From: Mugil cephalus
Lineage: Eukaryota; Chordata; Actinopteri; Mugiliformes; Mugilidae
Assembly: GCF_022458985.1 (NCBI RefSeq)
Contig: NC_061782.1
Location: 16,571,672 to 16,635,671 of the forward strand
Length of the DNA stretch: 64,000 bases
Direction of reading: 5' to 3'
Part shown: piece after piece, positions 1 through 13,600 of the stretch
How the letters are laid out: every line of letters begins with the position of its first letter
How positions within the stretch are numbered: position 1 is the first letter of the stretch
Notes under the pieces: generated by a model
What the model was told of the DNA's origin: nothing
Databases searched by the model: none
The model's input: only the letters and a program-made list of their open reading frames with translations
Translations under genes and position numbers: made by a program

Positions 1-1644
1 ATGTTGGGTTACCAAAGATACGCTTCCACTTAGCTATTACAGTTTAATCATCTTCAACTATTAGAGCTTGGAGAAGAGTGTTTTTAAAGCTTTGCAATGA
101 AGCATGTTTAACCTCACAGCATGAGGCCTTAGCGCTGTACAATGTTCTTTATAAACTACTGTGGAGTCTCATACTGTAGGTCTTTTCAGGGATGCGCTGC
201 CAGGACAGTCAAACCAAGCAATTGTTTGAGCTCTTGTGCGAAAAGGAAAATAAGAAATGAAACCCCGGGATGGCAACTTATTTTACTATGACAAAGACAA
301 ATCCCTTTAAACCTATAAAGGCGCTGCAGTGCATAGACAATCCTCCATATCCCTCTGTCTCTAAACTAAGGCAGAATTTGCTAGTTTGGACTGGGGCCAC
401 GTGAGTCACTCCATGTCTTGGCTGTATCACTATTGTACGTATGTTCAATACTTCAGTTTCATCTTGAAAATGTTAATGCAGTTTTACATTCCCTCTCAGT
501 TCCTTTCTGTTAACGTCCTCACTCTTACTGAATCAACACAAGGTCACGTATGTGGAGAGAAGTGTATTCATCCTAACAGTGCTGCTTTGTTATTTTCAAA
601 TCCACTAAGAATATAAAATAACATCAGAATATAGTTAACTTGAGTTCATTTGACATCTTTAGGGTATTCAGTTAAAGTTTTGGGGATTTGTTTTTTTTTT
701 TTTTTGTGGTGTGAGACAAAAGAAAAAATAAATCTGCCTTTGGTAATCACAATAATTATGACAGTAAATATGTTCCACTTTATGGTATTAATATCCAGCA
801 AAGCTCTTAGGATAAAGGATGTGAGGAAGAAAATAATTAAAATGTCTCCAAAGATTATATTTGAGTATTACTAAATCATTAGCAAATCATTCTTCCCGGT
901 CACAGTGGTCATTAGTTAAAGCTTTACGAGCAATAGCAATTTTCAGTTTTCATCAGTGGTGCATTTAGTAGGCAACTGAAAATACTTCATTTATTTTTCA
1001 TCACATTTAACTAGAGAACGTCAGAGGCTGAAAAAATAAGCCAGTGCAAAAACTGCAGTCTCTCAAATGGCCACCTGAGGCTCGCTCCAAAAATGAGTCA
1101 ACACCCATTGACCTCCATGTAAATAAGAAGCCAACCTTAGAGCGGAAATACACACAATGGCACTAAACTGGTTTTAGTTTGGGTGTATATTTTTATACAC
1201 AAGTTTAATGCATCTCATTCACATCAAGGCTCGATGTTATGAATAATTGGGAGCACGGCTGCTTTGAGAATTAGATGAGTGCTCTCACAGGTCACTAGCT
1301 GCCTGCCTCAGCTCTGCTCACGCTCCACGTCTTTGCCCATTTTTGATAAATTTAAAAGTTTTTTAGAGTTTTTAAATCCTCTCTTTGTGGGAGGACACTC
1401 ACTCAGTACTTCCATCCAGCATAGCTCCCTGGATAGCTAGTGCCCTCCTGCCCGCTCCTTAGGTGAAATATATCTGCTCCGCACCCTCACAAACCATTTG
1501 TAACAGTCCCGTCATGTCTGCGTTATGACATAATGGAACATTTAAAAGATGAAGTCAGCCGTGTTGAAGATTTCGCGTGAAAGGGGGCTCGGTGTAACTG
1601 TCCTGTGTCGGCCTACAGCTCAAACCTGCTGGCACCCTTTGCAG
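1..1644 (+). other. adam12: adam12 intron sequence (5' side of window)
   Basis: No exon could be recognised here. The preceding human ADAM12 exon encodes a Cys-dense disintegrin segment, and no open Cys-rich stretch with splice sites is visible. A repeat copy lies at about 1020-1300. The remainder is AT-rich and unremarkable, with a poly-T run near 689-705. Confidence 0.6.
1020..1300 (-). repeat. Dispersed teleost repeat, copy 1 (reverse orientation)
   Basis: The stretch around 1045-1130 (aactgcag, then ctcaaatggccacctgaggct, then a 'gagtcaacacccattgacctccatgt'-type block) reads as the reverse complement of the 'cctcaagtggccaatgaaggaact' block at 3717-3745. The two copies therefore belong to one dispersed family in opposite orientations. 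I recognise it as a widespread non-autonomous fish repeat but cannot name its class. Boundaries are approximate. Confidence 0.5.
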
Positions 1645-4600
1645 AGAGTCCAGTAACTCATGTGACCTGCCAGAGTTCTGCTCCGGGGCCAGCCCTCACT
1701 GCCCGGCCAACGTCTATCTGCATGACGGACACGCCTGCCACAGCGTCGAAGGCTACTGCTACAACGGCATCTGCCAGACTCATGAGCAACAGTGCATCAC
1801 GCTGTGGGGAGCAGGTAAATCGGCGGCCACTGATAACTCACGCTGTGTCCGAACTCTCTTATAAGGGAATCCCTCGCTTCGTTTTTGTTGATTATATTTA
1901 CCTCGTTTGTCTTTGTGTGCAGGAGCAAAGCCTGCGCCGGGTATCTGCTTCGAGAGAGTCAACTCGGCAGGGGATCCTTACGGGAACTGTGGGAAGGACT
2001 CCAAAGGCTCCTTCGCCAAATGTGATGCAAGGTAAGACTCTGCAGCTGCACCGATGTGATAGAGGCACAGAGGAATTACAAAACGCAGCTAATTAGCTTA
2101 AATCGTGTCATTAGCAATCATTATGTTGCGGAATCTGACGGGGGATCTTGAAACAAAAGTTTACATGGCTGCAAAACATCGTTTGAGAAAGATAGAGGCT
2201 AATTCTGTTGAAGAAAGCACCCATGAATAATTTCATGCTATTCTGGTCGGCTAATTGTTCTAAAGATCTTCGCCCTTTGGGTGAATTCGGTAATCAAGCT
2301 CTTTGTTAATTGATGTAATTGCTTTAATGACCAGAGGACTGAAGCGCTGCAGTTCTTTTTTAGCACTCCTTCATCTTCCCACTTACTTATTTCTGTCTGT
2401 GATTGAAAGGCCAGACCTGTTTTTTAAATGCTTGTGTGGTGCGTTGTGCGCAGGGATGCCAAGTGTGGTAAAATTCAGTGCCAGGGTGGAGCCAACCGGC
2501 CGGTGATTGGAACAAACGCAGTGTCGATTGAAACCAACATCCCTCTGCAAGAAGGAGGGCGTATTCTTTGTCGTGGAACCCATGTTTACCTGGGGGACGA
2601 TATGCCCGACCCTGGACTCGTTCTGGCTGGTACGAAGTGTGGAGACAGCATGGTGAGTGATCAGTGCATCACTTTAACGTAAAGAGAACTTAATTGTTCT
2701 ATAAGACTCAGCGTTAAGTCTCACTTATGCACAGCGGAGTCTTTATAAAATGTTGCAGGCTGTATAAGCCTCTGTCATCCTCTGGGCTGTTTTATGACTG
2801 TTCAGTGTTACTCTTAGCTTGACGGAGCTGTTTGCTTCTTGTTTATTGTCCTATAACCACAGCATGGAGCTTTATTAGTTGCCTACTCTAGAGATACCAA
2901 AAGGCTGACAACTATATGAACTTCTCCTGGGCACTGAGCGGATTGCACAGAGAGATTGCCCTTCCTAAAGAAAATGTCTAATAAAGTTAACTCCTGAGTG
3001 AATCCAGTGATCCATTTGTACACATCCTGCTTAGGGCCGAACAAACCCTTAGAGCGACCAGTTATTTTATTAAGTGTGCTCTCAGCACACCAGTGACATC
3101 AGTCCCATCTTCTGCCAAGCATGAGGCCACTCGCTTTTTGCCGGAGCTCTTGCCTCATTAATCGTCTCTACGAGATCCGCTGTCAGGGTAAACTGCTTAT
3201 GACAGCAGATGACATGGGGCCCATATGGACAACATGACTATTCATTATTAATAAGATATATAGTTAAACATGATTTTTTTTTATTATTATTATTTACACC
3301 CATACAGATTTGGGATATTGGGCTCCTCTTGTGATACTGAAAATATTACCCAAGTTTTGACACATGACTTGGAACCATGGGCTGTATATACAGTATAAAT
3401 GGACAAACCCTGTGTGATGTTACTCAGAGGCTTCCTGATGGCTCTGGCTCTCGGCATCTCGGCAGTGACAGGCTCCACCCAAATCCCCACTGATTCAAAA
3501 ATTGGTCAAGAGGTGAAGTGTGAGTGTAGCTGAGGCCGGTGGGTCACACCTAGACGTACAGACTTAATTAAATCTTTTTATAGAGGGCGAACAGTTGTCA
3601 AGGGGCAAAATAGCCATGGAGACCAACACCACCTTTTGGTTTTGAGCTGTTTCCTCCTGCGAAGCTGAGCATTTGCACATGGAGGTGGTCTACGAGGTCT
3701 GATTGGCTTTTAGAGCCAACCTCAAGTGGCCAATGAAGGAACTTGTGCCTTGGCTTCATTTTCCAGGTTGCTGCTGGGGCTGGAAAACGTCCTCTTCAGA
3801 TATGCTTGATGTCTTTGCAGATGTCAGATCTTTGCAGCTTGAATTTGGTCAAATGTGTGAGGACCAGATTATGGTAGAAAATAACCAGTTTGTAAGATAA
3901 TGAGCCTTGCATTAGTCCCTACCTTACAAGAAGACAAGTGTGAAACCAAACTTTCTTTTACATCAAAGGGACTAAATCGCCTCGACCTTTGTGTGTGAAA
4001 TTGCCCTCAGCCAGGTTAGCTTATCTCCAGGGTACACTGTCTCAGCTCATGAGTTAGCTCCACGCATCATCTTCAATTTCTAATGCCTTGAAGGCGGGTG
4101 CTTGTGCTTGGGCCTTTGTTGTCCACAAAAAAGTTTTGTATTTTCCATCCCAATCAAGATTTGTAATAAGTTGGCAGCACACATCTTGCGCAGCGCTGGC
4201 AATTTGAGAAAGATGAGTGCGCATCACTGCTTGCTTAATGCACGCCTTATTTTCTACATGAAAGCAACTGGCAGCTTTGTTTTCCAGTCTGTTTGTTCTA
4301 AAGGATACACGGCGTATTGAGCCTATTCATGTTCACCTCCTGCACTGCATTGGGGTTTGTGTTGGTGTGGCGGCTTAAACCTGAAACAGAATTTGCTCAG
4401 TATATCAAACATCACTTTAGTAGTTGTGACCTTCCTAAAAAAAATGTGTGCAGCATTTGAAATCATTTTTAACTGAACCCGTACCTATTGTAGTCTTCAG
4501 TAGGTATGGCTCTGTACCTCAGAAAATATTTAGTGATGTTTTTTGTCTTCATAGGTGTGCCTGAATCGTCAGTGTCAAAATGTCAGCGTCTTCGGCGTGC

Positions 4601-7600
4601 ATGAGTGCTCTGGGAAGTGCAACGGACGTGGGGTGAGTGCAAAGTGCCTATTAGCTTAGTTTTTAGCACTAAATTATACACCGTAGCTTCACGGAGCTAA
4701 AAGCCTTTTAGAACTATATTTATCCATTTAGTCACTTTTTGACCAACTGAACTTTCTAATCTGTAATTGCAGACAATAGCACAGCAACGGTGTATTTACA
4801 GTGCTCTGTTGTACTGTGAGTTATGGCAGCTGCTCCTGTTCTCTACAATCAATCTTCATTGTCTCACTGAGGCTGAATCAATCCCATTTAACAGCGTCAT
4901 TTAGAGTGTACTTAAAGTGTTGTCCATCATCTTTTGACAATAGACGGAGGATGGAAGATACAGTGCAGCACAGCAGAGGAAACAGTGATTCAGTAGAAAT
5001 TTTCTATTTTCTGTTCAGAGCTCAAAATTTTCGAGTCTTTAATCCATAATTTAATGAAGGGTGCTTTTATGTTTTCAGTTCTGCGAATCAAACACTCCCA
5101 ACACTTGTTCTGTGCTGTAGATGTGGGTGGATTAGCTTCAAGTCACCACTGATCTTCACCTTCAAATATGGCAACTTCTGCCGCGAAACCAAAGCTATGT
5201 TCATTAAATTGCACTCTTATGTCCCTTTAATTTTCTCTATGCTCTTATAATTCATCAGACGTCCCTGAAAGAACTAAGCCTGCCAATATAAAATAATATT
5301 GTTCTGCTCAACTATAAACTCAGAATATTAGCTCCCTGTCTGCTGATTGTCTTCCAGCAACAAGAAAATAAAGAGTCATATTAAAAATGACTTTGCAAGA
5401 CAATTAAAGAGAAACATTTTCCCATTAAGTTTCTGGACTTGAACTGTGGCCCCCCCCCCACCCCCTCCACACTTAAATATCTACCAGAACAATTTGTCTG
5501 TCATTTTATTAGATACGTTGCAGAGTATGAGCCCTGACTGGAAGAGTAATAATTGTCTAAATTTAGTTTAGTAGTTTAAAGGACATTGTTTTCCATCAAG
5601 TCCAACTCTCTTTATCTTCCAAGTCATCTATTGACTGTACGCCAGGATGTCCATTTTTCACGTTAAAATCGCATTAGAAACCCAGATCAACTACTCATCT
5701 GTCATAAATAAATAGGCAAAGTGTAATATTTCCTCATATATTAAATACGCACAAAAAAGTAACCGAGCATAGAGCGTTATGTGTGCACCGAATATGACAC
5801 CCGGTGACTGATTGTGTTTCCATCTTATTACCAATTCAAATATATGAGATGTCCTTAGACAGTATAAATTATGTATTGCTTTTACAAGTGAGCATCCAGG
5901 GGATGTAATCTATCTCTGTATTTTTAGCCCGCATCTTCGGCTCAGTGTAATTTTAAAGAATCAGAATTGGATTCACACTCTGTTGTTTTTTTTGTTTTTT
6001 TAATCCTACAAGAGATATTTTGTTGTCTCATAAGGAAATGGTTTTTGCTCACGTTGTATTACAAGAACATTTTTCTTCATGCTAATATAAAACTCCAGCG
6101 AATCATACCTCCCTCCGAGGCTCCGAGTGCCTCTTAACCCTGTCACCTGGTGTGAAGGAGTGCCTACTCCCCGGAGGCCGGGAAGGAGCTTGACTGTACG
6201 TCTGTGCTAAATGTAAATCCCATCCAGCTGCACAACTCCCTCTGTACTGTACTTCCCTCCTCCTCCATCCTCCCTGCAACTGACAGCTGGACTGTGTTAC
6301 CTCACCAGGGGATCCTCCTGGATCGGACTTCTGCACTGGAAACCTGAGGCTTTACAGGATAGACTCTGCCATGCACATGTTTAATCCATTACAAGTCCTA
6401 GAATACGCACGTCTACACATCCACGGCCCTCTCCCGTCGAAAAGCAAACCGAATGAGAGTTGCTGGTGCTGTGTTTTGACGAAAGACAAAAGTAATATAC
6501 AGTCAAACTACCTTGTTCACAGGTATGCAACAACAAGAAGAACTGCCACTGCGAAGCACACTGGGCCCCTCCGTTCTGTGAGAAAGCCGGCTTCGGCGGG
6601 AGCATTGACAGCGGGCCAATGAGACTGGCAGGTAGTGCGGACGATTTAAACTCTACCCTCACTCATGTAGACAGCGAGACGACAACACTAACTCAGAAAA
6701 ACACACAAGACGAACACGAAGCCACCACCAGCTGCACCCTGAACATCTCTTTTTTGCAGAGTCAGTCCTGGATTGATGTGCAGTTTGGACTTGAGTAAAA
6801 CTTTCCAAGAACAACACAGCTCCCCTAGCACTTAGCCATACATTACACTGTACGGACGGCACATTTTCAAAAAAAAATGAGTAAAAAGCAGAGAAATGTG
6901 AACTGTGTTGCTGACCGTGGCCTAGCTGTAACGGTCTTCATTATGTCCTGTCATTGTTCTGTGCTGTAGATGTGCGTGTGTGTGTATTAATGTGCGTGTT
7001 GTCATATGTGGCATCAGCTGACAGTGTGCTCATCACTGTGGCCGTCCTGGTTACCCTGGTCAGCCTTCTGGTAGCCACAGTAGTCATCTTCCTGAAGAGG
7101 AAGACTCTGCTGCGCCTGCTGTTCACCAACAAGAAGAGCACATTGGAGAAACTCAGGTAAACCCTAGATCTCCTGTGTAGTATTGATTATTTGTAATTTT
7201 ATTCAGTTGTGTGTCATTAAAATCTCCATTTTCTTATGGAAAACAATAATTATAACAATGAACTTTTTAGTTAGTAGACACTAGGAAATTAAATAAAATA
7301 ATGATAATGAATCAAAGGGTACTTTCACTATATATGCTGTTACTCATGGACTTAATATATGGACACAATACTGTATGACCACAATTAAAACTACCACTTG
7401 TAGTTTGACAAAATCAATTTTCATTTCCAACTCTCAGATTTATTGTTTTGGTTCATTTAGCATCACACGGTGGCACCTTCTAATTGCAAAACAGCAGATA
7501 GACATACAGGTAGTTAGAAATAAGCTAATTAAACTGTAATGGAGTATTTAGTGGCTAAAAATTTAGGTATATTCTTTCCAGAGTTGGAGGAGACCAAAAA

Positions 7601-10600
7601 CGGAGCTAAAACTAGACAGAAGTTTTCCTTTCATTTTGAAACACTGCATATAAGAATGAATCTATATTGTTAACTTAATTATTAATGACAAAATAAGTCA
7701 AGTTCAGAAAAAAAATATATTATAGATAACATTTTAAATACAAGGAGAATATTTTTTTTTTCTACTCTAATATGCATTAAACATTTTCCTACTGTATGTG
7801 AACATACCAGGAATGTGTCTTAATGTGTCTGAAATGAACCTGAACCCTTGTACACACAGGACTAGTTTTACATGGGGACCTCCACTAATTTGTAATTACG
7901 AATCATCCATGTCCCTGATTTGTAAAGTAAAAATGACACTGTTTATTACCTACCATAAATCTCCTTACACAGAGGTCCTTTGATAAAACTAATCCAGTGT
8001 GAATCGACATCTCTGTGATTTAGGTTTGAGTTATTTTTACTTTTTCAAAACTTTTGATTTGTGGCTTTTTTCTGCCTCTGGTCACCTGTGAGTTATGAAG
8101 GATGTGGTATTATTTAAAGTCTGGACAGATGTTAAAGCTCAAAGTCGAGATGTCGCTGAACTATTCACCCGTTAGATGGAAGAAACCATTAAATCAATCA
8201 TTAATGTGTTCATCGGCAAAGGTGGAGCTGATTTAAATACCTCTAGGTCGTTGGTCATTCCTTCCCTGGGATAAAGTATCAAATATATATTTTTTATCGT
8301 CCATTATAATTTGCAAAGTAATTAAAATGATCTGGAGTGAGATGGAAAGTAGCAGAGCCACAACAACGGAGCGTGAATTTGCGTAAAACACAGAGTTTGT
8401 TTATCCGGTGTGAATGCGCCACATCAAACACAGACGTAGGGGGTAATATCTGAATCACAGGACGTCCTCGGGTAAAACTAATCCTGTGCGAATAAGGTTT
8501 AAGTACTTTTGTTTTGCTCTTAGATCTGTGGAGGCCAACCGGCCAACCAGCCCCATCAGGACTGAGTCCATGTACCGTCCCACGCCTCAGCGCAAGCCTC
8601 CACCCAAACCCTCCACAGCCAACATTTATAAGGTGAGTCCCGGCGCAACGTGTCTTGTTGTGCCTCTCAAACGAGCTTCCGTGTGCGTGTTTGTGTGTTG
8701 ACGTACACACCATTTGACTTCTTCTTAATGACATTTTAGTAGAGCCCTTCGTCATGGTTCCTGGCTTGTTGACAAAACAAGATGACGGCAAGCCTGGTAA
8801 TTGATTCAGCCTCACTATATCTCCCTCTCGCCGATAAATATTAATTACGACGCCGTTGTTGACGAGACGCGTAGAAACTTTAATTGAGAGATTATTCCAT
8901 TTAAATTAGACTCAGGATGCTGTTATTTGAGCCACTTCAATGTCGCTTTGTGATAAGAAAAGATAAATAAATAAAAAATCTTTTATGAGAGGGGAGCAGA
9001 GTTGATTGATTCAGGCGACGGAAGAAAATAGGGTTTGATTTGTTTGCTGGAAATGATAAGCACAGTGGGAGATTACCTATCATTTGAGTTTGTGTGACAA
9101 AAGAAATTCATTTAAATGCATGAGTGGGAGCGTGTGGATCCGATTGATGTTTGCACTCACCTGTATCTGAAGCGGCCGTGTATTAAAGTTATATCTAGAA
9201 TCTGAGTGTAAAAGTTCATCCAGCTTATTTTTTGTAGTATAATAATACACACCAGAGTTTAAAGCAGACCTCCCGCTCTTATCACTGTGACTCCTTCAGC
9301 TGTCAGCGTCCAGATGTCTGACGCCATCGCACCAGCTCTCTTTGGATACATCTGCATTGTGGGTGTGTGTGTGTGTGTGTGTGTGTTGTTCAGCAGCCAA
9401 ATCCTTTCTGGCCATTTTAGGTGTTATTGGTTTTGTTCTGGAGCGGCGCTCTAACATCTGTTCAGGACGTCACATCTAATAACGTTTTATAATCGATCTC
9501 AACGTCAGCGTTTTCACACCATCGACAACTTTATGACTGAAGTTAGACTTTTACTTTAAGAGTTTTTTACTTAGCCCGCTGCGCGGGGATATCTCATGTC
9601 CAAGAGATTCAGTAATCTGTCGATGAAGGTGCTTGGTCATCCAGGACATTGTTTCTCTAAGTATTTAAGACAAAGCAAATGGACCGGCTTGCCTGCATCT
9701 TCACTTCTAATCGTATTCGACAGTGGGACTTAGGGGCTTTTTAACCTTCTTGTGGAGTTCGTTCACCTTACTGTTGTCAAAAGCAATAAGGTTTTCGAAA
9801 AAGATCAGTCCCACGAGAGCTTAAAAAGCCTGGGACTCCCCTCGGTCTGTTTAGAACTGAAGAAGCCTCGTGGGTGACAGGTTTCGTCAATGACAGATTC
9901 GTTATCACTTGACGTGCAGATAATTTCTTTGATCAATCTAATAATCACTTCGTCTACGGGGCGTCAGGAGAGCGTGTCGGAGGAAAAAAAAAAAGTGTGC
10001 GGTCGGCCCAAACAGATGCGAGCACTTCAACAATTACATTTTTATTCCTGTGATGATTTGCGGCCCTTAATCAGAGCTGCTAATGAGGATGTTTACATGG
10101 ACAATATTCCATATGGTCCTTCTGATCAGAGATTCTAACTTCATGTTCACGTGCCGCGCATCATCAGTAGATCTCTTATGGCATGCAGCGAAACATTCTT
10201 ACGGAAATGTAACATAAAGAGGAGTTTTTTCCCAACTTTATTGACAGCGATGAGTTATTTCAATAACAAAAGGTTTCCATCTTTCTTTCCCAGCCGCACA
10301 AGATTCTCTTATGTAGAGGATGGAGGATGGAAAGTCTTTCACATAATCTATTGTACTATATGTTGCAGGTGTTTCATTCATAATGCTCTGTGTCGGGGTG
10401 CTCTTATTGTTCACGCTAGATCACTGTAAAACTGTCACGGCTTACCGTAATGTTTGGAAAATAACTCATAACTCTCATCCTCTCCTCAGTCGTCGCTACT
10501 GAGCGCGGAGCCTCTCCTGCCTCCGCACAACTTCCACTCTCACAGCCTGCGCAGACTGCCCCTCTACCAGCCCCTGCACATCAGCCAGCCCATGCCGGTG

Positions 10601-13600
10601 TCTCTGAGCGTGGGCCAGCCCGCCCTGCCCCCCCTGCCCGCTCACCACAGGGTCCTGGCGGCCCACGCGTCCCTCTCGCCGCCCCGGGTGCCGCCTTTCC
10701 TCAGTCTGCCGCGCCATCAGCCGTCGTACCCGGCAGCAGACCAGGTTTGTTTTTTCCAGAAACGTCGATGAGCGCTTTTATTAAAACTCTGCGGTAACAT
10801 GACTCCAGAATACATTAATGCTTCTTCTTCTTTTTTTTAACCACAGCTTTAATGTAGCACATATATGGCACGGTCCATTGAAGTAAAGCTGTGTGTACTT
10901 TACTGTACATTACCCAGGTTTCTACATTGATTTTCTGTAATGTCCAGACAGCCATCGGCTTCATTTTAATAAGGGCTGAAAATAATCTGCTGAGACTCGG
11001 AGCTTGCAGAGAATCCGTGGTGTTTAAGGGCATTCTGACATCTTTGATTTAAGTCACCTGCTAAAAAGAAAAACTTTCCTCCAAATGAAGTTTGCCTTTA
11101 ATGACAAAACTCATTTCTCTAAGCAGTTCAAAGCTGCCTCGTGCATGTTGGATTAAGAACTGAGTTTCAAAAGTTTGTTCTTGACCTTGGATGTTTTGTA
11201 CTTAAGTCAAGTACTTAATTTGAAGATATATAGTTAGGCAGACTCCATCAACTGAGGTACTTTTGGTACAAAAAACCCCAGAACAGCTTTGGATAGTGTG
11301 CTAAGATTACAAACATCTATATTATTATATTATTATTGCTTGAATACACAAATTAAATGCCACATGACAGAAATATACTCAATATAATTAACCCTCTGGA
11401 GTCCAGAGTAAAATTGGCCTGTTTTTGACTACGTTTGGTTTTACCTTTATATTTCATCTTAAAAGCGGTTTACATTGCCTTGTTTGGTGACATTCTTTTC
11501 AGAATGACCTCACATGTGTCATTTTACAATTCCAATTTTCATTTTGACAAATGTATTAACACATTAGACTTAAAACCAAACTAAAACCATATAATCCAAG
11601 TAAGAAAAAGTTAGATATTTCTCTGTGAAAACCACGAACATGTTTAATGAACCATTTTTATAACTCAGAGTGCAAATCTAAAATGTAAATTGCAAAAGCT
11701 CATGTACAATGTAGCAAACAACAAAGCTATTTATAACTATTTGTACAACTAATTACGAAACTATGCTGCAGACACGCACCAACATGACGGCACTGTTCAG
11801 GAAAAAGTGTGGCATAAATTATTCATAATAAGTCTAGTTTTACTTGGCCTATCAACAACATTTAAAAGCTGGTCGGTAGTTTGAAGTTAGAACTTGCATA
11901 CAAAAGTTGAAACAGAGATTCAGAGACGCTGTGTCCTGCTGCCACGTCTTCTTAAATTAGTCGTGTGATTTGGACGCAGCGGCGCGTCCGTCGTCTCCAG
12001 AGGGTTAATAAGTTAGAGAAAGTTTCCCCGTGATGGATCACCAGTGCCAGGTAGATTTTTGTCTGATGACTTTCATTCCACCCTAAAATGATCATAAACC
12101 AGCAGATTGGAAAGTAGAATCAATCTGAAAAGCCTACGCGCCCCTTAAACTTCATCTGCCCTGATGTGAAATATATGCAAATCGCAGTTAATGGTCTAAA
12201 ACTCGCACAGCCACCTGTATGGTCATTTTTAAAACGGTTGGAGCGAGGTGCCGGAACTCGCCGCATTTCTGCACTGCGGTCGGCCCCGCTTGCCCACATA
12301 TCGACAGCGAAATTCAATCTGTCTCCTTCCATGTGACCCAACTCCTGAGTAAGGCCCAGCTTTCTGCTGAGCCGGCGGTATTGGATGCAGTGGAGATAGT
12401 AAATCCATCTGTCTGCTCTGGCGGTGGATCCAAATCCCGATCTGTTCCTGTACCAGCGCAGCGGGGAGAGAGCCGCGCTGGATGTCGACGCTCAGTGAGC
12501 CGCGGCGGGGTGCGCGGCAAATTAGCAGATGTGTGCTGCTTTTTTTTTTTTTTTTTTAAGAAAAATAAGAAGACGTTAGCTCCGCGAGAGGACATTTTTC
12601 TCCCCATTGGAGGAAGAACGTAACATTTTCCCAGATGTGCAGCCACACCGTGACGGTCTCAGAGTTAAGCATGTAGGTTATATACTCTCCGGCAGTTTTT
12701 GGCCGGGGGACTCCTTGAGTCACATTTCAGATGTGTCTGAATTGTTAGGAGGTCAAAAGAAACGATTTAATCTGTGGTGCTTCTATTTTAATAAATGAAT
12801 CATCACCAAAAAAAAAAAAAAAGCAAAGATCAGAAGAAATTCGATACAGAGTTTTGTAGCCAAACTTCTCTTTCTGCGCCATTAATCATCTCAAGGCAAA
12901 TCAGCTTCATCAGGCAAAGCGCTGGAGGGGTCTGACACCGTAATCGCACAACTATGTGCAGCATGCGAATCCGTTTGAACAGTTTCACTGAGTCAAAATA
13001 GTTCTTGCTAATAACAACAGTAGGATTTCGTTTTCAAATGTATTTAAAACTCCTTCCGCCTCCGCAGCAGAAACACCAGCACTGGGTGGTGTCGTTAAAA
13101 AGCGCCGCAACATTTTACCCGCGACTGCGATAAACCTGTGCCACCCAAACCTGTACTTTAGCTAAAAATGTCACTGTTTGCCGTGTAAATTGCCTTCCCG
13201 CCGCCTGCCAAAACATTGAAACCCCACTAATATCCACTAACTCGATCCGCCGCGGTGAGGCAGATGGAGCGCGTCGAGACGCCACGTGTAGGTCAGGACC
13301 AGGGGAGAGGATTCTGTTGAGATTTAATAGCGGGCCAGCAAGGACGAACAGGACATCAGTCCTTAAAGAGAAAGCATTACGAGTCTATTGTATCCCTCGA
13401 CGCAGCCTCCCCTGCCGTCTGTGCCAATACGTCTCGTTTTAAACGGCTTTTTTTCTTGTCTTTTCTTCTCTTTTTTCGTTTTTTTTCTCGCCGTGTTTGT
13501 CGTCGTGCTGACTGCAGCCCATTTGTATCAAGGTGTTTCCAGGGGAATAAAGTCCGTCTTGCATTTATTACGATGAAAACAAATCTGTGCGGGAGCAGAA

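Noticed and set aside
1605..2096. 163-codon plus-strand frame covering two adam12 exons
   Set aside because: Wrong frame: the conserved ADAM12 cysteine-rich sequence is in the next frame with clear splice sites at 1645-1814 and 1923-2031.
8294..8815. 173-codon minus-strand open frame
   Set aside because: It runs antisense across a real adam12 exon and a MITE fragment.
12219..12646. Open frames on both strands in the large adam12 intron
   Set aside because: Both pass through a T16/A16 homopolymer (poly-Phe/poly-Lys) and match no ADAM12 exon.
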